Below are positions 34,507 to 43,166 of a stretch of DNA of 64,000 nt, piece by piece. The notes under the pieces are model-generated. The model did not search any database and had not been told where the DNA came from. It was given only the letters and a program-made list of their open reading frames with translations. The stretch is from Brevinematales bacterium (GTDB lineage: Bacteria > Spirochaetota > Brevinematia > Brevinematales > GWF1-51-8). Location of the stretch: positions 1 to 64,000 of the forward strand of contig JAGVBZ010000020.1 of the NCBI GenBank assembly GCA_020059465.1, written 5' to 3'. A program made the position numbers and the translations under genes. Each line of letters opens with the position of its first letter. Within the stretch, counting starts at the first letter, position 1.

Positions 34507-34738
34507 AAAAACAGAAGAGGAAATAATGTGTATTGATACTGTATTAGCCTTTCTCCAATTGTACGGTACCTATTTCGCTAATGATTTGAAATACCTTTAC
34601 TTTGAAAATACCCACTTTTAAAAGACATACTTTTACATTCTACCCTTCCCTTAGATATTCCAATTCTATAAATTCATACCTCACTTCAATTCTTACTTAC
34701 TCCAAATATAAGACGAAAGGAAAAATAATTTCAAAAAA
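34507..34738. other. AT-rich gap between repeat copy 2 and the Shedu-like gene
   Basis: I see no gene, hairpin or recognisable site here. A 72-codon frame across the repeat and this gap (34403-34621) has no ribosome site and is not credible. Confidence 0.5.
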
Positions 34739-34766
34739 TTGACTAAATATATATTTAAGATATACT
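34739..34766 (+). promoter_or_regulatory. promoter for the Shedu-like gene
   Basis: TTGACT (34739-34744), 16-base spacer, TATACT (34761-34766). Confidence 0.6.
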
Positions 34767-34792
34767 TTTTGAAGTAAAAATGAGGGAAAGCA

Positions 34793-35644
34793 ATGGATTT
34801 TTCAGAGGAAATAAAAAGAATAAGCGAGGAATATGAATCAATAGGATATTATAAATCTCTTGATTTTGAAAAAGTAAAAAATGAATTGATAATACCGTAC
34901 CTTAAAGTATTATACAATCCAGCAACAAATGAACAAACCATACAAGAATGGTTAGAACAGCATACAGAATTAATACCTATGCCTATTGATAATGGTCATG
35001 GATTATATTTAGAATTTGTTATATCCAAATTTAAAATTGGAAATTATTTAATCACAGATTTCGCATATTTGACAAAAAATTCAGATTCATGGAAATTTGT
35101 ACTAATAGAACTTGAAAATCCACGTTATTCAATTTTTACTAAAAATGAAAAGAACCCAAAATTTTCTGAAAAATTTAATAAGGCATATGATCAGGTATCA
35201 AATTGGATTGGTTATATAAATGAAAATAAGAATGAAGTAGTAAAAAACATAGAAAGATTTTTAAGACCCATGGGAATAAAAAAATTAGAATTTAATTATG
35301 TATTATTATTTGGAAACAGAGAGGAAATACAATCTAATCATAGAAAACAAGATATGTGGGTTGAAAAAGGTAAAGGGGATATAAAACTAATACATTACAA
35401 TTCATTATATACTTCATCAAATCTTGATCTATTTATAGAAAAAGATATATTAAGTCATGAAGCAGATACCTTTAAATTGAAATATTTACATAGTATACTC
35501 GGACTTTTAAAATATCTGAAAAATGATGAAATATTCATTGATAAAAAATTTGATACAATAATAAGAGATATGGGAATAGATATTGATACATGGAGAAAGG
35601 GTCATTTATTAAGCGGAACATGGAGAGCTGGAAAAATGGTATAG
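34793..35644 (+). CDS. Shedu-like (SduA/DUF4263) nuclease, probable anti-phage protein
   Basis: A 283-residue AT-rich gene product. The core fits the SduA/DUF4263 PD-(D/E)XK-like domain: an EWLEQHTELIPMP lead-in, ITDFAYL (D89), WKFVLIELENP (E106, E108) and, after a loop with FTKN, the helix KAYDQVSNWIGYI (Q134). The third catalytic position is E-L-E rather than E-x-K, as in many members of this branch. Shedu is a single-gene phage defence system; function here is by family. GAGGGA lies upstream of the ATG. Repeats stand on both sides. Confidence 0.65.
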   Translation: MDFSEEIKRISEEYESIGYYKSLDFEKVKNELIIPYLKVLYNPATNEQTIQEWLEQHTELIPMPIDNGHGLYLEFVISKFKIGNYLITDFAYLTKNSDSWKFVLIELENPRYSIFTKNEKNPKFSEKFNKAYDQVSNWIGYINENKNEVVKNIERFLRPMGIKKLEFNYVLLFGNREEIQSNHRKQDMWVEKGKGDIKLIHYNSLYTSSNLDLFIEKDILSHEADTFKLKYLHSILGLLKYLKNDEIFIDKKFDTIIRDMGIDIDTWRKGHLLSGTWRAGKMV

Positions 35645-35684
35645 ACTTGCTATTTATTTGTACAGATACTGTAATCCCAGGACA

Positions 35685-35845
35685 TTTGGAATCCGTGTTC
35701 ATCCATATAATCTGTGAAATCCGTGTGAGATGGGGTCGGTATATCCGACGATCATCGAGCCTGTCTACCGCGTATTAGGGGAGCGTAGCGGGTGCAATGC
35801 ATGACCCTTTATTTCACGCGGACGGCGCGGATGAAATCATCGCAA
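35685..35845. repeat. dispersed CGCGGAT-type intergenic repeat, copies 2 and 3
   Basis: AATCCGTGTTCATCC and TGAAATCCGTGTGAG (35690-35732) resemble the copy at 43019-43075. A second piece, GGGTGCAATGCATGACCC then ATTTCACGCGGACGGCGCGG (about 35785-35840), resembles 5737-5782. Nothing coding is visible between the Shedu-like gene and the next operon. Confidence 0.6.
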
Positions 35846-35861
35846 AATAATATTTAATTAC

Positions 35862-35889
35862 TTGACTTTATAACGCCCTGCTGTAAAAT
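35862..35889 (+). promoter_or_regulatory. promoter for the ATPase-MscS operon
   Basis: TTGACT (35862-35867), 16-base spacer, TAAAAT (35884-35889). Confidence 0.6.
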
Positions 35890-35934
35890 AACACAGTCGG
35901 GATAGGTAAAAATTTTCGGGCGGAACGGGGTGTT

Positions 35935-36354
35935 ATGAATATATTTCTGCTAATCCTTTATTTTTTCACAGCGTATTATCTCATCAATACAGGGTTTCTT
36001 TTCTTCCTGCCGTTGATGATAAAAACGAAAAAAGATTATGATGTCATCAAGTCGTATCTCTATAAAAAAGCATTGCAGTTTCTCCTGGGAATAGCGGGGA
36101 TTATTGTGGGGATTCTTCGTCTGATATTTCCGCATGACGCGCCGATTATACTGGGCGATCTGATACCCGCTATTTTATCCATAGTCGTCGGACTAACCTT
36201 TCTCCTCGGGCATATTCGTTTTACGATAGGCCTGAGCCAGCAGCAGATGCAGGAGGGAAAGGAGATACTGGCGTCTTTGCAGATACCCATCGGGATTATA
36301 GCGTTTACTGCGGGAATTTTACACGTGTTTTTATGCGGTTTACCTCTTTTATAA
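35935..36354 (+). CDS. small multi-pass membrane protein
   Basis: A 139-residue protein with four predicted helices (about 5-28, 43-66, 70-92, 112-136) and a short basic loop after the first. No family recognised. It opens a four-gene operon with a zinc-ribbon membrane protein, a membrane ATPase and an MscS channel. ACGGGG lies upstream of the ATG. Confidence 0.7.
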   Translation: MNIFLLILYFFTAYYLINTGFLFFLPLMIKTKKDYDVIKSYLYKKALQFLLGIAGIIVGILRLIFPHDAPIILGDLIPAILSIVVGLTFLLGHIRFTIGLSQQQMQEGKEILASLQIPIGIIAFTAGILHVFLCGLPLL

Positions 36355-36372
36355 ATCAACCGGAGTGATAAT

Positions 36373-36852
36373 ATGAAAAAGTTATTGCAGAGAATTCTTT
36401 TTATTCTATTTTGCCAGTCTCTGTTTTTTCTGAGTATTTTTTACGTAAACGAGGCATATTACGCGCAGTGGACGGTCGGGTTTGTACTCCTGCTGTTCAT
36501 ATCTGTTTTCCTATCGTTCCGGATTATTCCCACCCAGAAAAAAACCAATAGATTAAAAGAATTGTCGCAGGATTATCTGAAAAATATGGATGAAGCGGCT
36601 GAAATAAAGAAATCGGCTATGCAACTGGAATTGACCTGCCCGAACTGCGAGAAGAGCAGTAATTACTGGTCGTATCTCGAAGATTATCATTGCGAGAAAT
36701 GCGGGTCAGGGCTTTGGTCGACTGAGATCAAGAAAAAACCGAAAGAATATACGGAACTTTTCGGGCGCAGGGAAGGGGTGAAGCAGTACATGGACCGGCT
36801 TTCCCCCGGTACCAAACGCGCCCTGAAGAAATACATCCTGAATCGGGAATAA
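36373..36852 (+). CDS. membrane protein with cytosolic zinc ribbon
   Basis: A 159-residue protein with two helices (about 7-25, 34-52) forming an N-terminal hairpin, a charged helix, then a zinc ribbon with cysteines in CPNC (about 89-92) and CEKCG (about 109-113), and a basic C-terminal helix (YMDRLSPGTKRALKKY). I do not recognise a named family. It begins 18 bases after the first gene and its stop overlaps the ATPase start (TAATG), so it is likely made with the ATPase and may contact it. Confidence 0.75.
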   Translation: MKKLLQRILFILFCQSLFFLSIFYVNEAYYAQWTVGFVLLLFISVFLSFRIIPTQKKTNRLKELSQDYLKNMDEAAEIKKSAMQLELTCPNCEKSSNYWSYLEDYHCEKCGSGLWSTEIKKKPKEYTELFGRREGVKQYMDRLSPGTKRALKKYILNRE

Positions 36853-38576
36853 TGGAAAAATATCTGAATATCTTCAGAGAATGGGTATTGGATGCAGACA
36901 AACAAATACGGATGGGTATCGCGTATCTGTTATCGTTATGCATACCCGTTTTTATGCAGTTTTATCTGATGTGCAGGCAGTCCGCGTTGAGCTTCAGCGA
37001 ATCCGCGAATCTTTTTTTATCGGATATTGTAAGAATCCTCTCCGAGTATTCCCGTCTGCTGGTGGAAACAGTCAGGCAGAACGAAACCGTTGCGCTTTCT
37101 GTGGCTATCGGGATCATAGGCTTGGCGGTTCTGTACCGTCTGATCTATTTTATCCGGCATTTCCGTTTTACCCTGCAGAAAATCCGCACATTCTTCACGA
37201 ACCTATCTCAGGGAATACGTACTCTTTTTACCCGCGATTTCTACCGGCGGATATCACAGAATATAGACAGGTTTTTCGGACGACTGTCCTACGATGTCCT
37301 GATTTATATTTGGGAATGGGCGTCGATGAATCCCTATATCCACGACTCCGAGAAGCTCCGTGCGTTTTTCCACAATAAATGGGAACGGATCTATATTTGG
37401 TTCCAGCCGATCGTAAAAACCGTTACCCGTTTACTGAAACGCGCGGAGAAAACGGATCCGGCGAAAGTGTATTTTTCCCTGATGGATGAGGCGAAAGAGG
37501 CCGTAGTCACAAGCCCCGCTCATATAGCCCTGCAGAGAATATTCGACGAGGATTCGGCGGAGGTTCTCCAAATCCCGGAGATCGAAAACAAGATAAATGA
37601 ATGTTTATCCCGTTGGGAAAACGATTTATTATCCGGGATGCTGATTACGGGATTTCCCGGAAACGGGAAGAGCAGTATCCTAAAAGCGTTGAATGAACGG
37701 TATCGAGGAAAGTATGCGGTTAAGTATTATGCTCCCGATAGGGGCGCGGATCTCTGGAAAGACGCATATTTTATTGAGCTCTCGAATTATTCGTTCGATA
37801 AGATACCCGGGATGAAGAAATCGGTTATCATTTTGGATAATATGGAATGCCTTTTTACGCAGGTGTTCGACGGATTTAATGGAATCCAGAAACTTTTACT
37901 GCTGATCGAAAAGACAAAGAGCCGGGTTTTATGGATTATCGCCTGCGGGCAGGTGTTTTATCAATTCTATTCAAAATTCAGCCCGTTAAAAGACGTTTTT
38001 CCGTATTTTTTAGACCTTTCGATTCTGGACTACAATCAGATCGCGGATGTCCTGCAATGGGAAATAAACCAATCCGGGTATGAATTTCAATATGTTCCGG
38101 ACAGCAAACTATTGAAGAAGCTGAAAAAACGGATAAAAAGGAAAGATATCGATAACCGTGAAATACAGGGGCTGATACGGGATGAGTTTTTCCAGAGATT
38201 GTACGAGAAGGGGCTGAATAATCAGAATTTCTTTCACTTCTACTTTCTGAAGAGTATCCGAAATACGTCGGACAAAAAAGTTTTTATGGATATGCCGGAA
38301 TTCCTCGAGCTCAAGGAAGCCGTGGACCTTTCCCAGACCGATCTCTTTATTCTTCAGGCGATTATTCTGCACAATACGCTCAATAAGGAATCGTTAATGG
38401 AAATTTTGAATCTTGATTCTAATTCGGCATCCCTGAGACTTTCACTGCTGTATGAAAAAAATCTGATCAGGAAAAATATGGACGGGTTTAGTATTAATCC
38501 GGCGTTAGCGCCACAAATAATCCGGCTTCTGAAGCAGAAGAATCTATTGAACTTCCTCGAAGAAAGGAGGAATTGA
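36852..38576 (+). CDS. membrane-anchored P-loop ATPase
   Basis: A 574-residue protein. Two membrane helices (about 22-41 and 80-101), then an amphipathic basic stretch, then an AAA/STAND-like NTPase core with Walker A GFPGNGKS (267-274) and Walker B VIILDN (325-330), a helical part, and a C-terminal winged-helix-like segment (about 485-560). I cannot name the family; the layout resembles KAP-like or STAND-type membrane ATPases. It overlaps both neighbours by a single base (TAATG before, TGATG after), so it is stoichiometrically coupled to the zinc-ribbon protein and the MscS channel. Confidence 0.75.
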   Translation: MEKYLNIFREWVLDADKQIRMGIAYLLSLCIPVFMQFYLMCRQSALSFSESANLFLSDIVRILSEYSRLLVETVRQNETVALSVAIGIIGLAVLYRLIYFIRHFRFTLQKIRTFFTNLSQGIRTLFTRDFYRRISQNIDRFFGRLSYDVLIYIWEWASMNPYIHDSEKLRAFFHNKWERIYIWFQPIVKTVTRLLKRAEKTDPAKVYFSLMDEAKEAVVTSPAHIALQRIFDEDSAEVLQIPEIENKINECLSRWENDLLSGMLITGFPGNGKSSILKALNERYRGKYAVKYYAPDRGADLWKDAYFIELSNYSFDKIPGMKKSVIILDNMECLFTQVFDGFNGIQKLLLLIEKTKSRVLWIIACGQVFYQFYSKFSPLKDVFPYFLDLSILDYNQIADVLQWEINQSGYEFQYVPDSKLLKKLKKRIKRKDIDNREIQGLIRDEFFQRLYEKGLNNQNFFHFYFLKSIRNTSDKKVFMDMPEFLELKEAVDLSQTDLFILQAIILHNTLNKESLMEILNLDSNSASLRLSLLYEKNLIRKNMDGFSINPALAPQIIRLLKQKNLLNFLEERRN

Positions 38577-39427
38577 TGCCGCAGACGAATATCACGAACG
38601 AAATGATAAATGGTGGAAATCAGGCGATTCAATTTGACACGGATTCGCTGATAAAAATCGCCATCGTTCTCGCGATCGTTATTATCGCGTCGCGCCTCCT
38701 GCGCCTGTATATGAATAAGATGGCGGAGAAGATAGTAAAAAAACGTATCATCATTAAAAATCTCATTCCTCTATCGAACCTTCTCCTGTATCTGGGCGCA
38801 AGCCTCTTCATCGTATTCGGCGTACTCCGGGTGTCGTCCGACCTGCTTCTAACGCTTGGCGTATCCGCAGGGGTGGCGATCGGGTTTGCCACACAGAATC
38901 TGTTGGCGAACATATTTTCAGGGCTGGTGATCATATTCACCCGTCCCTTTAATATCGGGGACAAGATCGAGGTCGGTAATTATTACGGCGAGGTGATCGA
39001 TATCAGCCTGCTCCGGATTCAACTCCAGACCCCCGACGATTCGACGATCAATATTCCTTCTAAATTATTTCTGGAGCAAAGTTTATCTAATTCAAACGGC
39101 GGCGCTTTGGACTGTCAGGTTGTCACCGAAATGTATTTCCCCGGGAACTCCGATATGGACAGGATCAGGCAGATAGCATGGGAAGCGGTTCTCTGCTCGC
39201 CGTATACGTTCCTGAAAAAGCCGGTGAATATTTTATTTAAGGACGAGATCAAGTACTATTCGGTGATAAAAATGAAAGTCAAATCCTATGTCTACGACCA
39301 TAGGTATGAGTTTACTTACAGCTCGGATCTGATGCAGAGAATCAAAAAGAAAATCCAGAACGAAAAACTGATCCCCGACGGTTTTTATTTGAACTATTCA
39401 TCTGCAAATCAAAAATTCCCGGAATAA
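38576..39427 (+). CDS. MscS-family mechanosensitive channel
   Basis: A 283-residue channel with three N-terminal helices (about 20-38, 58-80, 83-105) and the MscS pore-lining and beta domain: GVSAGVAIGFATQNLLANIFSG is the pore helix region, followed by RPFNIGDKIEVGNYYGEV and the PSKLFL segment. MscS channels open under membrane tension and release solutes. The start ATG overlaps the ATPase stop and has AAGGAGG five bases upstream. Being coupled to a membrane ATPase is unusual and suggests gating by something other than tension. Confidence 0.9.
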   Translation: MPQTNITNEMINGGNQAIQFDTDSLIKIAIVLAIVIIASRLLRLYMNKMAEKIVKKRIIIKNLIPLSNLLLYLGASLFIVFGVLRVSSDLLLTLGVSAGVAIGFATQNLLANIFSGLVIIFTRPFNIGDKIEVGNYYGEVIDISLLRIQLQTPDDSTINIPSKLFLEQSLSNSNGGALDCQVVTEMYFPGNSDMDRIRQIAWEAVLCSPYTFLKKPVNILFKDEIKYYSVIKMKVKSYVYDHRYEFTYSSDLMQRIKKKIQNEKLIPDGFYLNYSSANQKFPE

Positions 39428-39541
39428 CTTTGCTGTCTGCCCCGTTATATGCGGGGGTTTTCCCGGGACGACTTGCGTTGAAGAGCACGGTATTTTCCGG
39501 CTGTAATTGTTTATTAGTATTCAGCATTTAAGTGTGGCGGA

Positions 39542-40249
39542 TTATACAGTATATTTCTCCCACTTCTCGACGTTTACACCTTTAATCACAAGCCACAAAG
39601 GAAGTAATAATTCCCCGATAAATGTAAACCGGCCGATTTTAACATCGAGGTTGGGGAAAAGAAAGAAAGTAAATGAATCTATCAGATATCCGAAGCACCC
39701 AATCATCAGTAAAATACCAAATACTTTTGGAATGAAACCCGATTTGAAAATTAAATATCCAAGGGGGAACAACCATAGGCCCCAGAATATCTGAGCAATC
39801 ATGATTCCATGTTTATGCATATCAAGGAAGAACATTACCTGAGTATTCAACTGATCCGGCTGGAACGCCGCACCTTTTAATAATAACAGCGCGGCAAACT
39901 GGTTAAGCTCGTTAATAAATGCGATGGGAACTCCGGCTAGGGCTAAAATAACCATAAGCAGAGCAAGATTTTTATTGACCGGTTTGAGTAACTTATACAA
40001 CAATAACGGCAGCAGGATAAAAACCGTCTGTCCGATGAGAAAGGCAACGATACCGCTCCGAAATAATCCTTCGGAGGCTAAAATATTGGTAACTGTTGCT
40101 GCAGGATCGCCGGGTAGAACAAGTTTTGAGGTGACAAATAGGCAGAATATATTCAATGGAACCAGACATAGGTATATGATACCTGCAACTCTTGCATTAT
40201 GAAGCGGGGATGTTTTGGAATCATTTGCGTTACTTTTATTCGACGTCAT
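39542..40249 (-). CDS. DUF4386 membrane protein
   Basis: A 235-residue multi-pass protein with about six helices. ARVAGIIYLCLVPLNIFCLF, the ALLLLKGAAFQPDQLN loop, IFWGLWLFPLGYLIFKSGFI and PKVFGILLMIGCFGYLIDSF are the DUF4386 hallmarks. Function is unknown; family members occur widely in Bacteroidota, Firmicutes and others. The start is the ATG after AGGAG; a TTG two codons upstream is weaker. It is convergent with the MscS operon and stands alone. Confidence 0.85.
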   Translation of the reverse strand: MTSNKSNANDSKTSPLHNARVAGIIYLCLVPLNIFCLFVTSKLVLPGDPAATVTNILASEGLFRSGIVAFLIGQTVFILLPLLLYKLLKPVNKNLALLMVILALAGVPIAFINELNQFAALLLLKGAAFQPDQLNTQVMFFLDMHKHGIMIAQIFWGLWLFPLGYLIFKSGFIPKVFGILLMIGCFGYLIDSFTFFLFPNLDVKIGRFTFIGELLLPLWLVIKGVNVEKWEKYTV

Positions 40250-40347
40250 TATCAACTCCTTTTCTTTCTATTGCAGCGAGGTATTATATTTCTATGTTTC
40301 TATATCACTGAAAGCGCGTATTTTCTTTCGCGATACTTTTCACTTAA

Positions 40348-41466
40348 TTACGCCAACTCCGCGAGTTTGACGATAAGCCGTGTCAGGTTGCCCAAGTCCC
40401 CGGTACGGATGTACTCCGATGTGGAATGCACCGCTTCCATTCCGGTCGCGAGCGTGAGCGCGGTGATGCCGTGCTGGTTATAGATATTCGTGTTCGACCC
40501 GCCGCCCGTGCGTTCGTACCTCGGCTCGATTCCGATACCCTTGACCGCGGAGTCGGTCAGCCGTATGATATCCGAGTCCATATCCTGATGGAATCCCTTG
40601 TATGCCTCGGTATGCGTGAGGTCGATCCGCACCGCTTCACGGCGGTAACGCTCGGTGATGGTATTGACAAGATCCTCGAGAGTGCGGATATCGGCGAGGT
40701 TATGCGAACGGAACTCGCCCTTGATGCGGCACTCCTCCGCCACAATATTCGTGGCCTTTCCGCCCTCGATCAGCCCGACGTTAGCGACCGTATCGTCGTT
40801 AATCACACCCTGAGGGAGTTCGGACACAATTTTCGCGGCGATCTTGATGGAGTTGATGCCCTTATCCGGTTCGATACCCGCGTGAGACGCCCGTCCGGTG
40901 ACAACGATATCGTATATGTTATGGTACGGCGCGGCGATAATCACACCCCCGACGGAACCGTGGGAGTCGAGGATATAGCCGTAGTCCGCGTGTATCTTGG
41001 AAAAGTCGAGGTAGGTCACGCCCGCAAGGCCGATTTCCTCAGCCGATGTGAACGCGAACATGAGGTCGCCGTGCGGCATACCAGTTGCGATAATCTCCTC
41101 GATCGCGACAATCATCGCGGCGACGCCGGACTTATCGTCGCCTCCAAGAATAGTGGTACCATCGGAACGGACGACGTCCCCGTCCAGCACGGGTTTGATC
41201 CCGAGGCCGGGCTCGACCGTGTCCAAATGGGCGTCGAAGAACAGCGACTTTTTCGGCGATGGGGAGTTCGAACGGAGCTTCACGAGCATATTGCCGGACT
41301 CCATACCGGCGGCGGCATGGGTGTACGGCAGGAACTCTATTTCCAACGGGAGGCCCGCGAAGCGCTCGCGGAGATAATCGAACATTTTTTCCTCGCGCAG
41401 GGATAGGGAATCGATTTGTACGATCCGCATGAATTCGTCGACTGTGCGCCGGGTAATATCGGTCAT
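40348..41466 (-). CDS. M20-family peptidase (PepT-like)
   Basis: A 372-residue di-zinc aminopeptidase of the M20 family. Ligand motifs are seen: FDAHLDTVEPG, ILGGDDKSGVAAM, FTSAEEIGLAG (general base EE) and the C-terminal GMEAVHSTSEYI histidine. The dimerisation domain insert (about 180-290) is present. It is closest in look to PepT/T-like peptidases, cleaving short peptides in the cytosol. A near-consensus promoter is at 41503-41531; the gene is probably monocistronic. Confidence 0.9.
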   Translation of the reverse strand: MTDITRRTVDEFMRIVQIDSLSLREEKMFDYLRERFAGLPLEIEFLPYTHAAAGMESGNMLVKLRSNSPSPKKSLFFDAHLDTVEPGLGIKPVLDGDVVRSDGTTILGGDDKSGVAAMIVAIEEIIATGMPHGDLMFAFTSAEEIGLAGVTYLDFSKIHADYGYILDSHGSVGGVIIAAPYHNIYDIVVTGRASHAGIEPDKGINSIKIAAKIVSELPQGVINDDTVANVGLIEGGKATNIVAEECRIKGEFRSHNLADIRTLEDLVNTITERYRREAVRIDLTHTEAYKGFHQDMDSDIIRLTDSAVKGIGIEPRYERTGGGSNTNIYNQHGITALTLATGMEAVHSTSEYIRTGDLGNLTRLIVKLAELA

Positions 41467-41502
41467 ATGAGCCTCTTTGATAGTGATGTATAAGACAGCA
41501 GT

Positions 41503-41531
41503 ATTATAGTTGGATGCTGCAAATATGACAA
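41503..41531 (-). promoter_or_regulatory. promoter for the M20 peptidase
   Basis: On the minus strand: TTGTCA (41526-41531), 17-base spacer, TATAAT (41503-41508). Confidence 0.7.
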
Positions 41532-41548
41532 GAAAGCGGCAGTAAGAA

Positions 41549-41575
41549 ATGGGGCGCGGATAGACCGCGCCCCAT
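41549..41575 (-). terminator. terminator after the CBM48-metallopeptidase gene
   Basis: Perfect 11-base GC stem (41549-41559 with 41565-41575) and a five-base loop, just downstream of the stop at 41585 on the minus strand, followed by ATTTCTTA. Confidence 0.75.
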
Positions 41576-41584
41576 CTTGTGATG

Positions 41585-42886
41585 TTATTTTTGCATTAAT
41601 TCGGCAATAGCTAGTTCCAATTTGGCAAGTTTATCTTTGAACGCCTTTTTATCCGGGATGACAGCAGAGTTGTTTTTATTTACTATCATCTTCATAAACT
41701 CATTCGGATAAACATAACCCAATGTTTTTGCCTTTTGTTCCAGCACATCTTTCCCCTTTTTATCGAGGCTCCTATAAAAATATACATACTTTAAAAACAC
41801 TGTCTGCCAATCGATAATCAGTTGATCGTCCACGGAGATTTTTTTTGCGTTCAGCCATATTTTCCATTCTTTATCCAGATCAGCGATACTTTTCTTATAC
41901 ACCGCCTGAAAATCGAAATTATTTCCAAATAGTTTTACAACAGATTCTATACCGTATTTTACGTTCAGGTACTCGATAAAACTTGCCATGAAGTTATAGG
42001 ATGCGAATGTATATGACTGCAACCATTCAAATTCCTTGGGATGAGACATGTAATATGAAACGGTATTAGTATTCCCGATTTTAAGCAGACAGAGGGTGTA
42101 AAGAAAAAGTGGGATCGCATCGTAGGTTCCAGTCTTATCGTATGGATTAAGAAAGTATTCTGTATATCGTGCCAATCCTTCGTTCATCGCCTTGTTATTA
42201 TCAAAGCTAAACAGGAATCCGTGAGTAAGTTCGTGGATGAGAACACTTTGGTTATGCGGAGCAAAATAGAGTATGGCTGTATTAAACGCATTTAAGTCCC
42301 ACGACCATCCTGGTTTGCCCTCGAGATAAACGATGAATTTTTGTTTAGGATATTTGATTTTCAGAAACTCTCTTAGTCTTTCGGTATTCTTTACAGCCTC
42401 GGCGATATAATCGTCTATAGAGTTGGTCTTAAAATCGTCCGGCCTATAGAAAAACCTGAAGTGTTCGGTTACCTTTTCATTATAAACTTTTACCGGTGAA
42501 ATACTCCCATCCTTTTTAATAACTAAAGCGGAATTATAGTTCCCGAACTCATTGATACGAATGTTGGGATTGTCAAAGTCGTGGATCCACTGGTCTTCCC
42601 ACATCCCGTCGAATACGCAGACGAACTTATAAAGGTATTCGCCCGCCGAAAGCGGAAAAACCGTAGTCCATACGCCGTTGGAATAGGCGAGCGGCGAGGC
42701 TTTGTACTTCCATCCGTTGAAACCCCCGCCGATATAGACTCCCTTGAGACGATTCGTCAGTTCGACGTTGACCCATTCGTTCTTGAATGTGAACGTATAA
42801 GACTGCTTTTCTTCCGGCTTTACACCCTGCGAGCATCCCCACACCGCAAGCAGAGAAACAATAATAATCCCCAATCGTACTTTCAT
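41585..42886 (-). CDS. lipoprotein: CBM48-like domain plus gluzincin-type peptidase
   Basis: A 433-residue lipoprotein (AVWGC, cysteine 18). An early-set CBM48-like domain spans about 28-105 (GGGFNGWKYK; FDGMWEDQW). The rest is a peptidase-MA-like domain: the zinc motif HELTH is at 218-222 and the third ligand fits NEGLA (E236), followed by RYTEYF. The peptidase is probably active, outside the cytoplasm. Fusion of a glucan-binding-like module to a gluzincin is uncommon. The start follows GAGGAGAAGG; the frame extends upstream to 43009 but without a ribosome site. Confidence 0.8.
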   Translation of the reverse strand: MKVRLGIIIVSLLAVWGCSQGVKPEEKQSYTFTFKNEWVNVELTNRLKGVYIGGGFNGWKYKASPLAYSNGVWTTVFPLSAGEYLYKFVCVFDGMWEDQWIHDFDNPNIRINEFGNYNSALVIKKDGSISPVKVYNEKVTEHFRFFYRPDDFKTNSIDDYIAEAVKNTERLREFLKIKYPKQKFIVYLEGKPGWSWDLNAFNTAILYFAPHNQSVLIHELTHGFLFSFDNNKAMNEGLARYTEYFLNPYDKTGTYDAIPLFLYTLCLLKIGNTNTVSYYMSHPKEFEWLQSYTFASYNFMASFIEYLNVKYGIESVVKLFGNNFDFQAVYKKSIADLDKEWKIWLNAKKISVDDQLIIDWQTVFLKYVYFYRSLDKKGKDVLEQKAKTLGYVYPNEFMKMIVNKNNSAVIPDKKAFKDKLAKLELAIAELMQK

Positions 42887-42920
42887 ACCCTTCTCCTCAA
42901 TCGTCGATTTGATACAGGAT

Positions 42921-42949
42921 ATTATAATTTTATATATGGAGTTTGGCAA
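42921..42949 (-). promoter_or_regulatory. promoter for the CBM48-metallopeptidase gene
   Basis: On the minus strand: TTGCCA (42944-42949), 17-base spacer, TATAAT (42921-42926). Confidence 0.7.
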
Positions 42950-43018
42950 GGATTTTGGGGGGAATCTAAGGAGTGCGAATTGGTTTGAATGTTTTTCGTA
43001 TGATAACACGAACGTCTT

Positions 43019-43108
43019 TTTCCGTGTTCATCCGCATATTCCGCGTGAATCCGCGTGAGGTCGGATGGGATGATTCGACACCATTTCACACGGATTTCAC
43101 GGATTGAG
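43019..43108. repeat. dispersed CGCGGAT-type intergenic repeat, copy 4
   Basis: TTTTCCGTGTTCATCCGCAT, CCGCGTGAATCCGCGTGAGG and later TTTCACACGGATTTCACGGA form a loose inverted pair and match the copies near 5757-5810 and 35690-35840. Confidence 0.6.
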
Positions 43109-43166
43109 ACGATTATCGCGGAGATAGAAAAGAATAATAGGGGAAAGAAGGAATAAAATGTGAAAA

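Noticed and set aside
34403-34621. 72-codon frame after polA
   Set aside because: It runs through repeat copy 2 and into AT-rich spacer without a ribosome site; the same repeat at 23609 has no matching frame.
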